From assembly GCF_001183965.1 (NCBI RefSeq), contig NZ_LFZV01000001.1, forward strand, positions 1,123,515-1,187,514: DNA of 64,000 nt. The letters run 5' to 3'. Positions 34,582-43,984 of this stretch are shown here, piece by piece. The first letter of the stretch is position 1, and each line of letters starts with the position of its first letter. Position numbers and translations under genes: made by a program. The notes under the pieces are model-generated. The model did no database searches. It was not told the origin of the DNA and saw nothing but the letters and a program-made list of their open reading frames with translations. The DNA comes from Bacillus sp. FJAT-27916 (GTDB lineage Bacteria > Bacillota > Bacilli > Bacillales > Pradoshiaceae).

Positions 34582-36123
34582 TTGAGTTTGAAAGAGGAGT
34601 ATTTATATTGGTTTTTTATTAACCAGCTTATTAAGCAATACGGCTATCGGTTTGTGTCTGCTTCTGATGATCAAACAGAAATCTGGCTTGCATCAGATTC
34701 AAACACAGATTCTGATATCATCCGTTTGAAGCTCGGTGACCTGGGATGGGCAAATAATCTGAAGAAGGACCAGCATATGGCCATTCACAATGGGGAGAAG
34801 GTACGCAGATTTCTCGGAAAGAAAGCGGTTACGGTTAAGACCGTCTATATCAGTACCTATGCACCTGTGGACGATTATTCGGAGATTGTAAAAGGGTATG
34901 AAGAACCGGAGTTTCGCCGTGTGCACGCTGAATCACTCGTATTCCAAACATCTGCTTTAGAGGAATCATTGGAGGAGCTCAGACACTTCCTGCCCTATCC
35001 GCTTGAAGGAGTGAATAGACAGAGCGAGGAGATTGAGGAGAGTGAGATTGAGGAACTGAAGCAGAGTGCCTTAACAGCCTCGTATCAGAAGGTCAAAAAG
35101 GATGAAGCAGTATTCCAGAAGGGAAAACCGATCTTAACCTATTTGCTGATGGCCATTCAAGTCATTGTTTTCTTCATCTTGGAAATGAAAGGCGGAAGCA
35201 CCAATACCCAAACCTTAATTGAATTTGGCGCCAAGTATAATCCGCTAATCATGACAGGGGAGTGGTGGCGTTTCTTTACGCCAATCTTTTTGCATATTGG
35301 CTTTACGCACCTGGCCCTTAACACATTGAGTTTATATTTTGTTGGGATCATTGTGGAACGGATTTATGGCAGCGCCCGTTTCTTTATGATTTATTTCTTT
35401 GCGGGGTTTGCCGGAACGCTTTTGAGTTTTTTGCTTGTTCCAAATATTTCAGCAGGGGCGAGCGGGGCTATTTTCGGCTTGCTAGGAGCCCTTTTATTCT
35501 TCGGGATTGTCTATCCAAATTTATTTTTCCGGACGATGGGCTGGAATGTTATCATTATTCTCCTCATCAACTTAGTGATCACCTTCTCAGCCTCTGCGAT
35601 TGACAGTGCTGGACATATTGGCGGGCTGGTAGGAGGATTCCTGGCTGCGGCAATTGTTGGTCTCCCGAATAAAGGAAAGCCGGTATGGCAGATTGTCTCC
35701 TTCCTCGGTACGGCTCTTCTGACGGCTGGGCTGCTCTTTTATGGCTTTACAGCAGGAGCGAATGGTACATATGAAATGGATATGGGGCTGGCTCAGGAAT
35801 ACATCAGCCAAGAAGATGATGAAAAGGCCTATGAGGCCGTGCAAAAATACCTCGATGGAGATAATTATCCAGAAGCGTACTTTTTTGCGGGATATCTGGA
35901 GTTTCGAAACGGAGATCTTGATAAAGCGGAGGAGCATTTCTTGACAGCTATTGAGCAGCGTCCTGATTTTCCAGAGGCATACTATGACCTAGGGCTGATT
36001 TACTGGCAAAGACAGGACCTGGACCTTGCAAGAGAGTATATAGAGAAGGCTTTGGAGCAAGATCCAGATAATAAAGACTTTCAAGAGGTGCTTGAGCGAA
36101 TAAAGCAAAGTCAGTCCTCATGA
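34582..36123 (+). CDS. gluP: Rhomboid protease GluP
   Basis: Intramembrane serine protease of 513 residues. Order: N-terminal cytoplasmic domain (1-180), six or seven membrane helices (183-380), then TPR repeats (about 395-510) facing outside. Catalytic Ser294 lies in AGASGAIFG and His345 in SAGHIGGLVGG; HIGFTHLALNTLSLYFVG is the second-helix signature. In B. subtilis YqgP/GluP helps degrade the magnesium transporter MgtE and affects division and glucose uptake. TTG start with AGGGAAAG upstream. It overlaps a minus-strand gene end by 6 nt. Confidence 0.93.
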   Translation: MSLKEEYLYWFFINQLIKQYGYRFVSASDDQTEIWLASDSNTDSDIIRLKLGDLGWANNLKKDQHMAIHNGEKVRRFLGKKAVTVKTVYISTYAPVDDYSEIVKGYEEPEFRRVHAESLVFQTSALEESLEELRHFLPYPLEGVNRQSEEIEESEIEELKQSALTASYQKVKKDEAVFQKGKPILTYLLMAIQVIVFFILEMKGGSTNTQTLIEFGAKYNPLIMTGEWWRFFTPIFLHIGFTHLALNTLSLYFVGIIVERIYGSARFFMIYFFAGFAGTLLSFLLVPNISAGASGAIFGLLGALLFFGIVYPNLFFRTMGWNVIIILLINLVITFSASAIDSAGHIGGLVGGFLAAAIVGLPNKGKPVWQIVSFLGTALLTAGLLFYGFTAGANGTYEMDMGLAQEYISQEDDEKAYEAVQKYLDGDNYPEAYFFAGYLEFRNGDLDKAEEHFLTAIEQRPDFPEAYYDLGLIYWQRQDLDLAREYIEKALEQDPDNKDFQEVLERIKQSQSS

Positions 36124-36999
36124 TGGAAGCTGTTGATAAAATTCATGCAGATTGCCGGTCTTATCCTGTATAAGCAGGATTAACCGCCGGCTCTGTTTTT
36201 CCCTTAAAATGAGCGGGATGGTACTGTCAACCGGATTAATGATGGTGCCATCCTGTTTTTTTATGCCTGAAATATAGATGGAGTATAAAGCTTCCCATAG
36301 CTTCTCGATAATCGCCCGTTGTTCCTGCTCGGTATAATCAGACAGGAGGGTATCCTTCTTAGCTGCCAGCTCTGTAATAGGCATGACAGTATAATTTGAC
36401 AAATCGATATGAGCCTGATCAATATAGCGGTCTAACACCTTTGTGAGCCTTGAATTCGTTACGGAACGAAGAGTAAAAGCCCAATCCTTTTGTTCTTCAT
36501 TTTCAGGAACCTGAAATGACTTTATCGGTCCAAAACGAGAGGATATAACATAAAGGGAGGCATCCGTCGTTTTAAAGGTGCTTGTCGGGATGTCATCTTG
36601 ATCATGTATTTCAGCGTAATGAATCGTTACTGCCTCAAATAAGGAGGATTCATAGCCCTGGGCAGTTAGTTTTTGGTCCATCGAACTAACATCCTGTTTC
36701 CAGCCTCTTAAAAAATCATTGAGTCGTCCATTCTGAAAGAGGAGAGACATATCCTGGCGCAGATAGGCAGTTTGATGTAACACGGAGCTGACATGGAGGA
36801 TGACCTCATACTTATTTTTGTTCTTGTCAGGCTCCTTTAAGGTTAAGGATGTATTTGCCTCGCTGAATTTGGCCTCGTCATTTAATGGGAAGAACTGAAG
36901 GGTCTGTTCCGTATTTGGTTTCATATATGTCTTCCACAATACACCTATGGCAAGTATGATCAGAACAATGATCCCTATATGGTAAATGGCTTTAGTCAA
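36118..36999 (-). CDS. Uncharacterised membrane-anchored protein
   Basis: 293 residues: an N-terminal anchor (about 6-24) and a long extracellular domain with no cysteine pair or known catalytic motif. Segments such as VILHVSSVLHQTAYLRQDMS and SLYVISSRFGPIKSFQV suggest a beta-rich fold. The start is TTG 36999, with AAGGAG about 10 nt upstream. It converges on gluP with a 6-nt overlap and no terminator in between. I do not recognise it. Confidence 0.65.
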   Translation of the reverse strand: MTKAIYHIGIIVLIILAIGVLWKTYMKPNTEQTLQFFPLNDEAKFSEANTSLTLKEPDKNKNKYEVILHVSSVLHQTAYLRQDMSLLFQNGRLNDFLRGWKQDVSSMDQKLTAQGYESSLFEAVTIHYAEIHDQDDIPTSTFKTTDASLYVISSRFGPIKSFQVPENEEQKDWAFTLRSVTNSRLTKVLDRYIDQAHIDLSNYTVMPITELAAKKDTLLSDYTEQEQRAIIEKLWEALYSIYISGIKKQDGTIINPVDSTIPLILREKQSRRLILLIQDKTGNLHEFYQQLPS

Positions 37000-37188
37000 C
37001 AGAAGCTCACTCCTTGCTTATTAGTCAAAATATCGATACGGGGCTCTCCTTGGAAATATATGAGCTAGTCCAATGGGATATGCTATTTCTAAGAGACAGG
37101 GTCTATGGACAATCAAAAAGAAGGTTGAGGGAACGAAAGAAATTCAGCTATACTTAAAGCGTAAGAGCCAGGAAGGTAGGAGTTTAAG

Positions 37189-37398
37189 ATGAGAACGGTT
37201 TATGATATTCAGCAATATTTAAAAAGATTTGGAAGCTACATATATATGGGGGACCGTTTGGCTGACTTGGAGATGATGGAGTTTGAGGTACGTGAGCTAT
37301 ATCGTTCGAAGCTAATGGAAACGAAAGAATATCAAACAGCCCTTCTGATTTTAAAGCATGAAATCGCTTCAGAGAAAGATAAACAAAAGAAAGGGTGA
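37189..37398 (+). CDS. yqgQ: YqgQ, DUF910 family protein
   Basis: 69 residues, helical. MRTVYDIQQYLKRFGSYIYM and DLEMMEFEVRELY are the family's conserved parts. Always found next to glucokinase in Bacillus; here its stop overlaps the alternative GTG of glcK. RBS GGAAGGTAGGAG. Possibly a single-stranded nucleic acid-binding protein by family structure; not shown for this gene. Confidence 0.9.
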   Translation: MRTVYDIQQYLKRFGSYIYMGDRLADLEMMEFEVRELYRSKLMETKEYQTALLILKHEIASEKDKQKKG

Positions 37399-37403
37399 AA
37401 GAG

Positions 37404-38372
37404 ATGGAGAAAAAAGAGTGGCTTTTAGGAATTGATTTAGGCGGAACAACCGTAAAACTAGCATTTGTGGAACAAGAGGGAACAGTGATACATAAGTGGG
37501 AGATACCAACCAACCTGCTTGATAATGGGATGCATATCGTAACGGAGATTGCCAGCTCAGTGAAGGAAACGCTAAAAGCGTGGCCAAATGCAGTCTTGAT
37601 TGCAGCGGGAATGGGAGCGCCGGGTCCGGTTGATTTTGAAACCGGCTCCATTTATGTAGCCGTTAATATTGGCTGGCGTGATTATCCGCTTAAATCTCTT
37701 CTCGAGGATGCGCTTGGTATTCCTGTTGTGGTGGATAATGATGCAAATATGGCTTCTTACGGGGAATTTTGGAAAGGGACCGGAGAAGGGACAAATGATC
37801 TTGTTTGCATTACGCTTGGCACTGGTGTTGGCGGTGGGATTATTGCCAATCAGGAACTGGTTCACGGTGTAAGTGGAGCAGGGGGAGAACTAGGGCATAT
37901 CACTGTCATTCCGGAAGGAGGAGCTCCATGTAATTGCGGGAAGACAGGCTGTATTGAAACGATTGCATCGGCAACAGGTATTGTTCGGCTTGCTTTGGAG
38001 GAAATTAATAAGAATCCGGAATCGCAGATTGCCAAACGCTATCACGAACAAGGCATCATTACAGCCAAGGACGTATTCGATTGTGTGAAGGAAGAGGATG
38101 AAGCAAGTTCAGCCGTACTGGATCAGGTAGCGAAATACTTGGGGCTGACGGCTGCCAATGTCGGCAATAGCCTCAATCCGGACAAAATTGTATTCGGGGG
38201 CGGTGTATCAAGGGCTGGAGAGCTTTTATTAGGTCCTGTAAGAAGATATTACGAGCAATTCGCCTTTCCACGTGTAGCTGAATCAACCGTGCTGGAATGT
38301 GCATCCTTAGGGAATGACGCTGGAGTAATTGGTGCTGCTGGTTTAGCTTATAAGCAATATGGTAATGAGTAG
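37404..38372 (+). CDS. glcK: Glucokinase, ROK family
   Basis: Phosphorylates glucose to glucose 6-phosphate with ATP. 322 residues. ATP-binding GIDLGGTTVKLAF at the N-terminus, GAPGPVD, catalytic Asp in VVDNDANMASYGE, and the zinc site in HITVIPEGGAPCNCGKTGCIE (CNCGKTGC, the ROK signature). ATG 37404 has AAAGGG 8 nt upstream; a GTG at 37395 in frame lies within it. Coupled to yqgQ. Confidence 0.96.
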   Translation: MEKKEWLLGIDLGGTTVKLAFVEQEGTVIHKWEIPTNLLDNGMHIVTEIASSVKETLKAWPNAVLIAAGMGAPGPVDFETGSIYVAVNIGWRDYPLKSLLEDALGIPVVVDNDANMASYGEFWKGTGEGTNDLVCITLGTGVGGGIIANQELVHGVSGAGGELGHITVIPEGGAPCNCGKTGCIETIASATGIVRLALEEINKNPESQIAKRYHEQGIITAKDVFDCVKEEDEASSAVLDQVAKYLGLTAANVGNSLNPDKIVFGGGVSRAGELLLGPVRRYYEQFAFPRVAESTVLECASLGNDAGVIGAAGLAYKQYGNE

Positions 38373-38429
38373 AGGAGCGTCTGTCGTTTAATCTAAGGAT
38401 AGAAACAATGAGTAGACAGGAGGGGAGGA

Positions 38430-40286
38430 ATGAAGATGGACCAATCATTTAAGGTGCAGAAAATACCGCTTCTTACAACGGCCATTGGGCTGCTTTGGTT
38501 GAAGACATACATCGTATACAAAACAAGCTTCGACATCAAGATTGAGAATTGGCGGCAGGAGTTCATCTTGTTCATTAATCCCCTTAGCTTCCTGCTGCTT
38601 ATCTTTGGTGTTGCCCTTTTTATAGGGCGGCGCCGTAATCAGTTCATCCTTGCCGTAAGCTTTCTCTTATCCTTTATCTTATTTGCCAACATCGTCTTTT
38701 TCCGATTCTTCAATGATTTTTTGACCCTCCCTGTCCTTTTTCAAGCAAGTAATATGAGCGATCTCGGTTCAAGCGTACACGAACTGCTTAATTGGACGGA
38801 TCTTCTTTATTTTCTTGACTTCTTTTTGTTATTGGCAATGGTTCATTATTGGCCAGACCTCTTACAAGAGAATCAGCCTTATCCAAAGGCCACCCGGCGT
38901 TTTTACTATTTGACAGCCTTCGCCGTTACCTTTTTTAGTTTAGGGATTTCAGAAGCAGAGCGGCCTCAGCTTCTGACAAGGACCTTTGATAGGGAAATCC
39001 TCGTTAAGAATATCGGTACGTATCACTATCATGTATACGATTTGATCCTACAAACCAAATCCTCCGCTCAGCGAGCGCTTGCTGATGGAAGCAAGCTTGT
39101 TGATATTGAGAATTATGTGCATTCAAAGCAAACGGAGCCTGCTGAGAGCTTGTTCGGCCGCTATAAGGGAAAGAATGTAATCTACGTCTCAATGGAATCG
39201 CTGCAGGCTTTCCCGATTGGTGCGAAGATGAATGGACAAGAAGTCACCCCTTTTCTAAATGACTTCATTGAAGAAAGCTATTATTTCAATCATTTTTATC
39301 ACCAGACCGGCCAGGGGAAGACCTCTGATGCAGAATTTATTACGGAGAACTCCTTGTATCCAATTGGCAGGGGAGCCGTGTATTTCACGAATTCACAAAA
39401 TACCTTCCGGGCAACACCGGAAATTTTAAAGGACGAGGGCTATTATTCAGCTGTCTTCCATGCGAATGACAGAACCTTCTGGAACCGTGATATTATCTAT
39501 GAAAATTTCGGCTATGATGAGTTTTTTGATGTGGCTTCCTACACGGTCAATAATGATAACTCCGTGAATTGGGGATTGAAGGATATTGATTTCTTCAACC
39601 AGTCGATGCCAATGCTAAAGAGCCTGCCTGAGCCATTCTTTGCGAAATTTATCACGCTGACGAATCATTTCCCCTTCACGCTTGATGAGGAGGATATGAT
39701 GATCGATCTGTATGATTCTGACAGCAAGACGTTAAACCGATATTTCCCGGCAGTGCGCTATATGGACGAAGCGTTGAAGTTATTTGTGGAGGATTTGAAG
39801 AAATCGGGTTTGTATGACCGTACTGTCATCGTACTCTATGGAGACCATTATGGCATATCTGAGAATCATAATGCGGAGATGGCTCGGTATTTGGGTAAGG
39901 AAATTACCCCTTTTGAATCAACACAATTACAGCGGGTTCCGCTGATCATTCATTTGCCAGGGCAAAAGGAGGGGAAAACACTCTCCAATGTGTCGGGGCA
40001 AATTGATCTAAGGCCAACGGTCATGCATCTGCTTGGCATCGATACGACTAATCATATTCAATTAGGGACAGATTTGTTTTCGCCAAACCGGATGAACATG
40101 GCTATTTTGCGCGATGGCAGCTTCATTACGGATGAGTACGTATATACGAAGGAAACCTGCTATAGCAAGATGACAGGAAGTCCAATTGAAACGAACGCCT
40201 GTGAGCCATATGCAGAGAAGGCCAAGATGGAGCTGGATTATTCAGACCGGATTATTTATGGAGATCTTCTCCGATTTTATGAATAA
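38430..40286 (+). CDS. yqgS: Lipoteichoic acid synthase-like protein YqgS
   Basis: Glycerol-phosphate transferase or hydrolase of the LtaS family, 618 residues. Five membrane helices (about 12-30, 46-66, 72-94, 120-140, 158-174) precede an extracellular sulfatase-fold domain (about 245-600). The catalytic Thr298 is in [10 protein letters not shown] and metal ligands include Glu256 (SMESLQ) and the Asp/His of YGDHYG. B. subtilis has four LtaS paralogues, and this place matches YqgS. GGAGGGGAGG precedes the ATG; it has its own terminator. Confidence 0.93.
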   Translation: MKMDQSFKVQKIPLLTTAIGLLWLKTYIVYKTSFDIKIENWRQEFILFINPLSFLLLIFGVALFIGRRRNQFILAVSFLLSFILFANIVFFRFFNDFLTLPVLFQASNMSDLGSSVHELLNWTDLLYFLDFFLLLAMVHYWPDLLQENQPYPKATRRFYYLTAFAVTFFSLGISEAERPQLLTRTFDREILVKNIGTYHYHVYDLILQTKSSAQRALADGSKLVDIENYVHSKQTEPAESLFGRYKGKNVIYVSMESLQAFPIGAKMNGQEVTPFLNDFIEESYYFNHFYHQTGQGKTSDAEFITENSLYPIGRGAVYFTNSQNTFRATPEILKDEGYYSAVFHANDRTFWNRDIIYENFGYDEFFDVASYTVNNDNSVNWGLKDIDFFNQSMPMLKSLPEPFFAKFITLTNHFPFTLDEEDMMIDLYDSDSKTLNRYFPAVRYMDEALKLFVEDLKKSGLYDRTVIVLYGDHYGISENHNAEMARYLGKEITPFESTQLQRVPLIIHLPGQKEGKTLSNVSGQIDLRPTVMHLLGIDTTNHIQLGTDLFSPNRMNMAILRDGSFITDEYVYTKETCYSKMTGSPIETNACEPYAEKAKMELDYSDRIIYGDLLRFYE

Positions 40287-40299
40287 AGGATGAGAACTG

Positions 40300-40327
40300 C
40301 CCTGGTAAATTACTGGGGTTTTTTGTT
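40300..40327 (+). terminator. Terminator of yqgS
   Basis: Stem CCCTGGTA / TACTGGGG (two wobble pairs) then TTTTTTGTTTTTT. Confidence 0.8.
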
Positions 40328-40489
40328 TTTTCGGTGTTCAAATGGACAAAGCTGGTGGTGGAAAAATAATGTAATGATATAGGTGTCCAAACATTGAAAT
40401 ACCTGTTAGGATAAAAGAGGAGACTTTTCTTCTGCATCTTCTTTTTCGTACCAGTTATTCATAACATGGTGGAGAAAGGGAGTGGAGAT

Positions 40490-41647
40490 GTGAAAGTAAC
40501 CATATATGAGCAGGACCTATTAACTAGATTATCTGTGCTGTTTGCTCTCCCATTATCGGTCCTGGCCGAGAGCAATCCGCATGTAACAGGCAATCTGCTG
40601 TCCCCAGGTGATGAAATTATAATCCCGGGGTATTGGACAAGGAAGGAACGGATGCCGAAAGAGGAATTTCTGGCTCCTGTCAATAGGGAGCGCATCCATT
40701 TAATTAATCAGAAGAAAGGAATTCTTGCAGAACGAATGAGCAGGATTCCCGTTAAGATAAAGCATCGAATTGTCGATACGACCGAACCGTATTCGTCAGT
40801 CAAATATATGAATGATCTAGATATTTTACAAACAATATTCCCTTTTATGAAGGTAACGGTCATTGGACATTCATCCCTCGGGAAGGAAATTAAGGAGATA
40901 CGAGTTGGTATTGGGAAGAAGAAAGTCCATATGAATGCATCTCTTCATGCCAATGAGTGGATTACGAGTCTTGTATTGATGGAATGGCTCAATGAATATT
41001 TAGTTGCCCTGACGAACGGAACGAGAATAGGGCATTGCTTAGCATTGGAACTCTTTCAGGAATGTGAACTGTCGATTGTTGGAATGGCGAATCCAGACGG
41101 GGTGGATCTTGTCATTGACGGGCCGCCTGCAGACATTGCCGAAGAGTGTGTGAAACTAAATGACGGAAAAATAGACTTCCATGGGTGGAAAGCTGATATA
41201 GAAGGGGTTGACCTAAATAGGCAATTTCCCGCTAATTGGGATACGATGAATGAGAGATATCAGGGGGGACCTGGACCAAGAGATTATCCTGGGAAGAAGC
41301 CCCTTACGCAAAGGGAAGCCATTGCTCTTGCAGATCTTGTGAGAAGAGAAAACTTTGACCGGGTGGTAGCCTTGCATACACAGGGCCATGAATTCTATTG
41401 GGGCTATAATGGACATGAGCCGCAGCTATCAGCCATTATGGCAAGAGAATTTATGATGAAAACGAGCTATGCCTCGATTCAGTATGTGGACAGCCATGCC
41501 GGCTTTAAAGATTGGTTCATCCAGGAATACAAAAGACCTGGCTTCACCCTGGAACTGGGTAAAGGAGTCAATCCGCTTCCACTCTCACAGTTCAAGACGA
41601 TTTATGAGGAAACAAAGCATTTGCTGAATGCTTCAATATATTTATAA
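40490..41647 (+). CDS. yqgT: Gamma-D-glutamyl-L-diamino acid endopeptidase, M14 family (YqgT)
   Basis: Peptidoglycan-peptide hydrolase, about 385 residues. A LysM-like module at the N-terminus (VTIYEQDLLTRLSVLF ... LSPGDEIIIPGY) is followed by a zinc carboxypeptidase domain (about 95-385): HANEW gives the HxxE zinc ligands, ALHTQGHEF the third His, and FTLELGKG the catalytic Glu. It lacks a classical signal peptide. The start is GTG 40490 after GGGAGTGGAG; an ATG at 40466 is also in frame. Similar to spore-cortex peptidase I of other bacilli. Confidence 0.88.
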   Translation: MKVTIYEQDLLTRLSVLFALPLSVLAESNPHVTGNLLSPGDEIIIPGYWTRKERMPKEEFLAPVNRERIHLINQKKGILAERMSRIPVKIKHRIVDTTEPYSSVKYMNDLDILQTIFPFMKVTVIGHSSLGKEIKEIRVGIGKKKVHMNASLHANEWITSLVLMEWLNEYLVALTNGTRIGHCLALELFQECELSIVGMANPDGVDLVIDGPPADIAEECVKLNDGKIDFHGWKADIEGVDLNRQFPANWDTMNERYQGGPGPRDYPGKKPLTQREAIALADLVRRENFDRVVALHTQGHEFYWGYNGHEPQLSAIMAREFMMKTSYASIQYVDSHAGFKDWFIQEYKRPGFTLELGKGVNPLPLSQFKTIYEETKHLLNASIYL

Positions 41648-41751
41648 AACTGGTGGCTGCAAACGGCGGGTACCTTTCTGACATCGATTGAAAGGAAGGA
41701 ACGAATCGATTGCAGATAAATGATGAGAAGTTTAGATGAGGAGAGGGAAGA

Positions 41752-42870
41752 GTGAAAGAGGAAAAAAACAGGCTGTTTGTTAATCGAATTGTACGCATTT
41801 GTTGGATAATCCTCTTCCTTTTATTTAGTGTTCTGCTTGTATCCTGCTCAAAGGATGACAAGAATCATATAGATAAGGCAGAGACGAAGGAAAGGGAGAA
41901 TAAGCCGGTTGTGAAGGTAGCTGAGAAGGAGTTGATTGAAACAGCCGGCTGGCTCTCCGAGGATGAAATTCTCACGATTGAACAGGATGAGGAGGGACAA
42001 GCCGTATTCCTTCATCAATTCAATGAAGAAAAGCCGATAGAGCTTTTTCGGACATCCGATGCGATTATGTCTGCCTCTGCTAGTTCAAGCGGAGAGTATA
42101 TAGCCATTACCCATTCCAGCAAGTCTGACTCTGCCACGCTGCAAATCATCACCCGTGAGGGCAGGAAGGTAATGAAGCGAGAAATTATCTCCTCCTACGT
42201 GCTCTTTGAGTGGGATAATACGATGGAGCCAGAGGATCAGCTCTTAGTTATGGCCCTGCAGGAGGATTGGAGCTACGACAGCCTGCTGATAAACGCCGAA
42301 ACAAAGGAAGAGTCTGAGCTTACCTTGCCGAAGCCATTTATTCAATGGATTGACGACAGCCATATTGCCTATATGGGGGAGAAGGCGGAAGCGGGCGAGC
42401 CTGTTCATCGCTATGACATGATGACACGGGAAGATACGGTTATTTATGAAGATGCAGTCGGGGTCTTCAGTAAGTACGGTAAAACAATCGTAGCAACAAT
42501 AGATGAAGAAAAAGAAGCTATGACGCTAAAGGTCTATTTAGAAGGCGATTTTGAAAAACCGATACAAGAGATAAGGATACCTACCCTTGAAAAGGATGGA
42601 GAATATCTCATTCCATATATGGATATGCCGGAGGATGGAAACACAGTCTTTGTTCTGGCGCCGATGTCTGGGATGGATTCCACACTTTACGAACTGATTG
42701 AATGGAATCTTAACACAAATGAGACGCCGAGGATAGTGGACCGGGTTAATAATGAGCCGATTTCCTGCAATAAAAAGGGAACCTATTGCTTGTACGGCCA
42801 TTTGCTCGATTCCTTGATTGATATGGAGAAGCGGACGATTGAGAGGATATCACAGGCAGAAATCATGTAA
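41752..42870 (+). CDS. yqgU: YqgU-like lipoprotein
   Basis: 372 residues. The signal peptide ends in a lipobox LLVSCS (Cys near residue 32), then a charged linker and repeats rich in beta strands with W/Y-D blades (WLSEDEILTIEQDEEGQ; WIDDSHIAYMGEKAE), suggesting a beta-propeller outside the membrane. GTG start with GGAGAGGGAAGA upstream. Family and place fit YqgU; role unknown. Confidence 0.8.
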   Translation: MKEEKNRLFVNRIVRICWIILFLLFSVLLVSCSKDDKNHIDKAETKERENKPVVKVAEKELIETAGWLSEDEILTIEQDEEGQAVFLHQFNEEKPIELFRTSDAIMSASASSSGEYIAITHSSKSDSATLQIITREGRKVMKREIISSYVLFEWDNTMEPEDQLLVMALQEDWSYDSLLINAETKEESELTLPKPFIQWIDDSHIAYMGEKAEAGEPVHRYDMMTREDTVIYEDAVGVFSKYGKTIVATIDEEKEAMTLKVYLEGDFEKPIQEIRIPTLEKDGEYLIPYMDMPEDGNTVFVLAPMSGMDSTLYELIEWNLNTNETPRIVDRVNNEPISCNKKGTYCLYGHLLDSLIDMEKRTIERISQAEIM

Positions 42871-42905
42871 AAGAGGAATCGAGCTTTTGACCCGATTCCT
42901 CTTTT
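42869..42905. terminator. Bidirectional terminator after yqgU
   Basis: 13-bp stem AAAAGAGGAATCG / CGATTCCTCTTTT starting within the yqgU stop codon; serves the convergent small gene too. Confidence 0.88.
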
Positions 42906-42910
42906 ACGGA

Positions 42911-43084
42911 TTAATGTCCGGTAGGGTAGCCGTTATTTAGTACGGTCATCACGGAAAACCAGCCAAATACTGCTACCGTCCCGAGGGCAAATAAGACGCC
43001 GAGAAAGTTCTTGTTTTTAAATGCGCTGATTAAGGCGAAGATACCCAGGATCGCAGCTAAACCAAAAATGATCACTAGTCCCAT
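42911..43084 (-). CDS. yqgW: DUF2759 small membrane protein (YqgW-like)
   Basis: 57 residues: two short membrane helices, MGLVIIFGLAAILGIFALIS and FLGVLFALGTVAVFGWFSVM, joined by a basic turn (AFKNKNF), ending NNGYPTGH. The FGWFxVMT pattern fits DUF2759. RBS AAAGGGGGAA ends 7 nt before the ATG. Too short for most ORF callers but well supported. Confidence 0.82.
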   Translation of the reverse strand: MGLVIIFGLAAILGIFALISAFKNKNFLGVLFALGTVAVFGWFSVMTVLNNGYPTGH

Positions 43085-43275
43085 TTTTATTTCCCCCTTT
43101 GGAAATAATCAAATGCCTAAAATAATTAACAAAAAATAGCATTCTACCATATTTTAATGGTTTTGGTAGCATTTGTCGAGAGGTTGCTGGTCATGCGTGA
43201 ATACCTTTATCCAGGCGAGGGGTTTGTGTACAATAGAAAGATGAGAAAGGCACGTGTAAGGAGGAAAAAATTACC

Positions 43276-43908
43276 GTGAAAAAAACATGGAAACGAGTGC
43301 CGCTTGGCCCTCTTCAAACGAATTGTTATTTATATGCGAAGGAAAACGGAGACTGTGTCATCTTTGATCCGGGTGAGGAAGCACAGAAGCTGATTGGAAT
43401 CATCCGCGAGAAAGGATGGAAGCCTGCAGCTATCCTGTTGACCCATGCGCATTTTGACCATATTGGAGCTGTGAACCCTATTCGGGAGCATTATGATATA
43501 CCGGTTTATATTCATCAGAAGGAAGAGGATTGGCTGGAGAACCCCGCATTAAACGGCTCGCAATATTTCCAAATGGGACCGATTACCGCTAATGCCGCAG
43601 ATGAGCTGATTACTAATGAAGGAATGCTTGAAGTTGCTGGCTTTACCTTTGAGGTGCTCCATACACCAGGACATTCTCCAGGAAGTGTTTCCTATTATGA
43701 TAAGGAAGAAAAACTCGTCTTTTCTGGTGATGCCCTGTTTCGCGGAAGTATTGGGAGAACCGATCTTCCTGGCGGCTCACATGCACAATTACTAGACAGC
43801 ATCCAGCAAAAACTTATGAAGCTTCCGTTGGATACCCTCTGTCTTTCCGGTCATGGTCCTGAAACGATTATAGAGGATGAAATGACCCATAATCCTTTTC
43901 TGCAATAA
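43276..43908 (+). CDS. yqgX: Metallo-beta-lactamase-fold hydrolase YqgX
   Basis: 210 residues. The metal site THAHFDHIG (HxHxDH) and further His/Asp in HTPGHSPGS, FSGDALF and LSGHGPET are the glyoxalase II-like set. Family members hydrolyse thioesters such as S-lactoylglutathione; in bacilli a bacillithiol thioester is the likely substrate (inference). GTG start, AAGGAGG 11 nt upstream. Confidence 0.92.
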   Translation: MKKTWKRVPLGPLQTNCYLYAKENGDCVIFDPGEEAQKLIGIIREKGWKPAAILLTHAHFDHIGAVNPIREHYDIPVYIHQKEEDWLENPALNGSQYFQMGPITANAADELITNEGMLEVAGFTFEVLHTPGHSPGSVSYYDKEEKLVFSGDALFRGSIGRTDLPGGSHAQLLDSIQQKLMKLPLDTLCLSGHGPETIIEDEMTHNPFLQ

Positions 43909-43924
43909 TGGTAACTCAACGAGT

Positions 43925-43957
43925 AAAGCCCCTTTCCTCATTAAGGGGCTTTCTTTG
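43925..43957 (+). terminator. Terminator of yqgX
   Basis: 10-bp stem AAAGCCCCTT / AAGGGGCTTT, 8-nt loop, then CTTTG. The tail is short. Confidence 0.75.
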
Positions 43958-43984
43958 TAACGTTCTTTTAATGGATGGGAGGAC

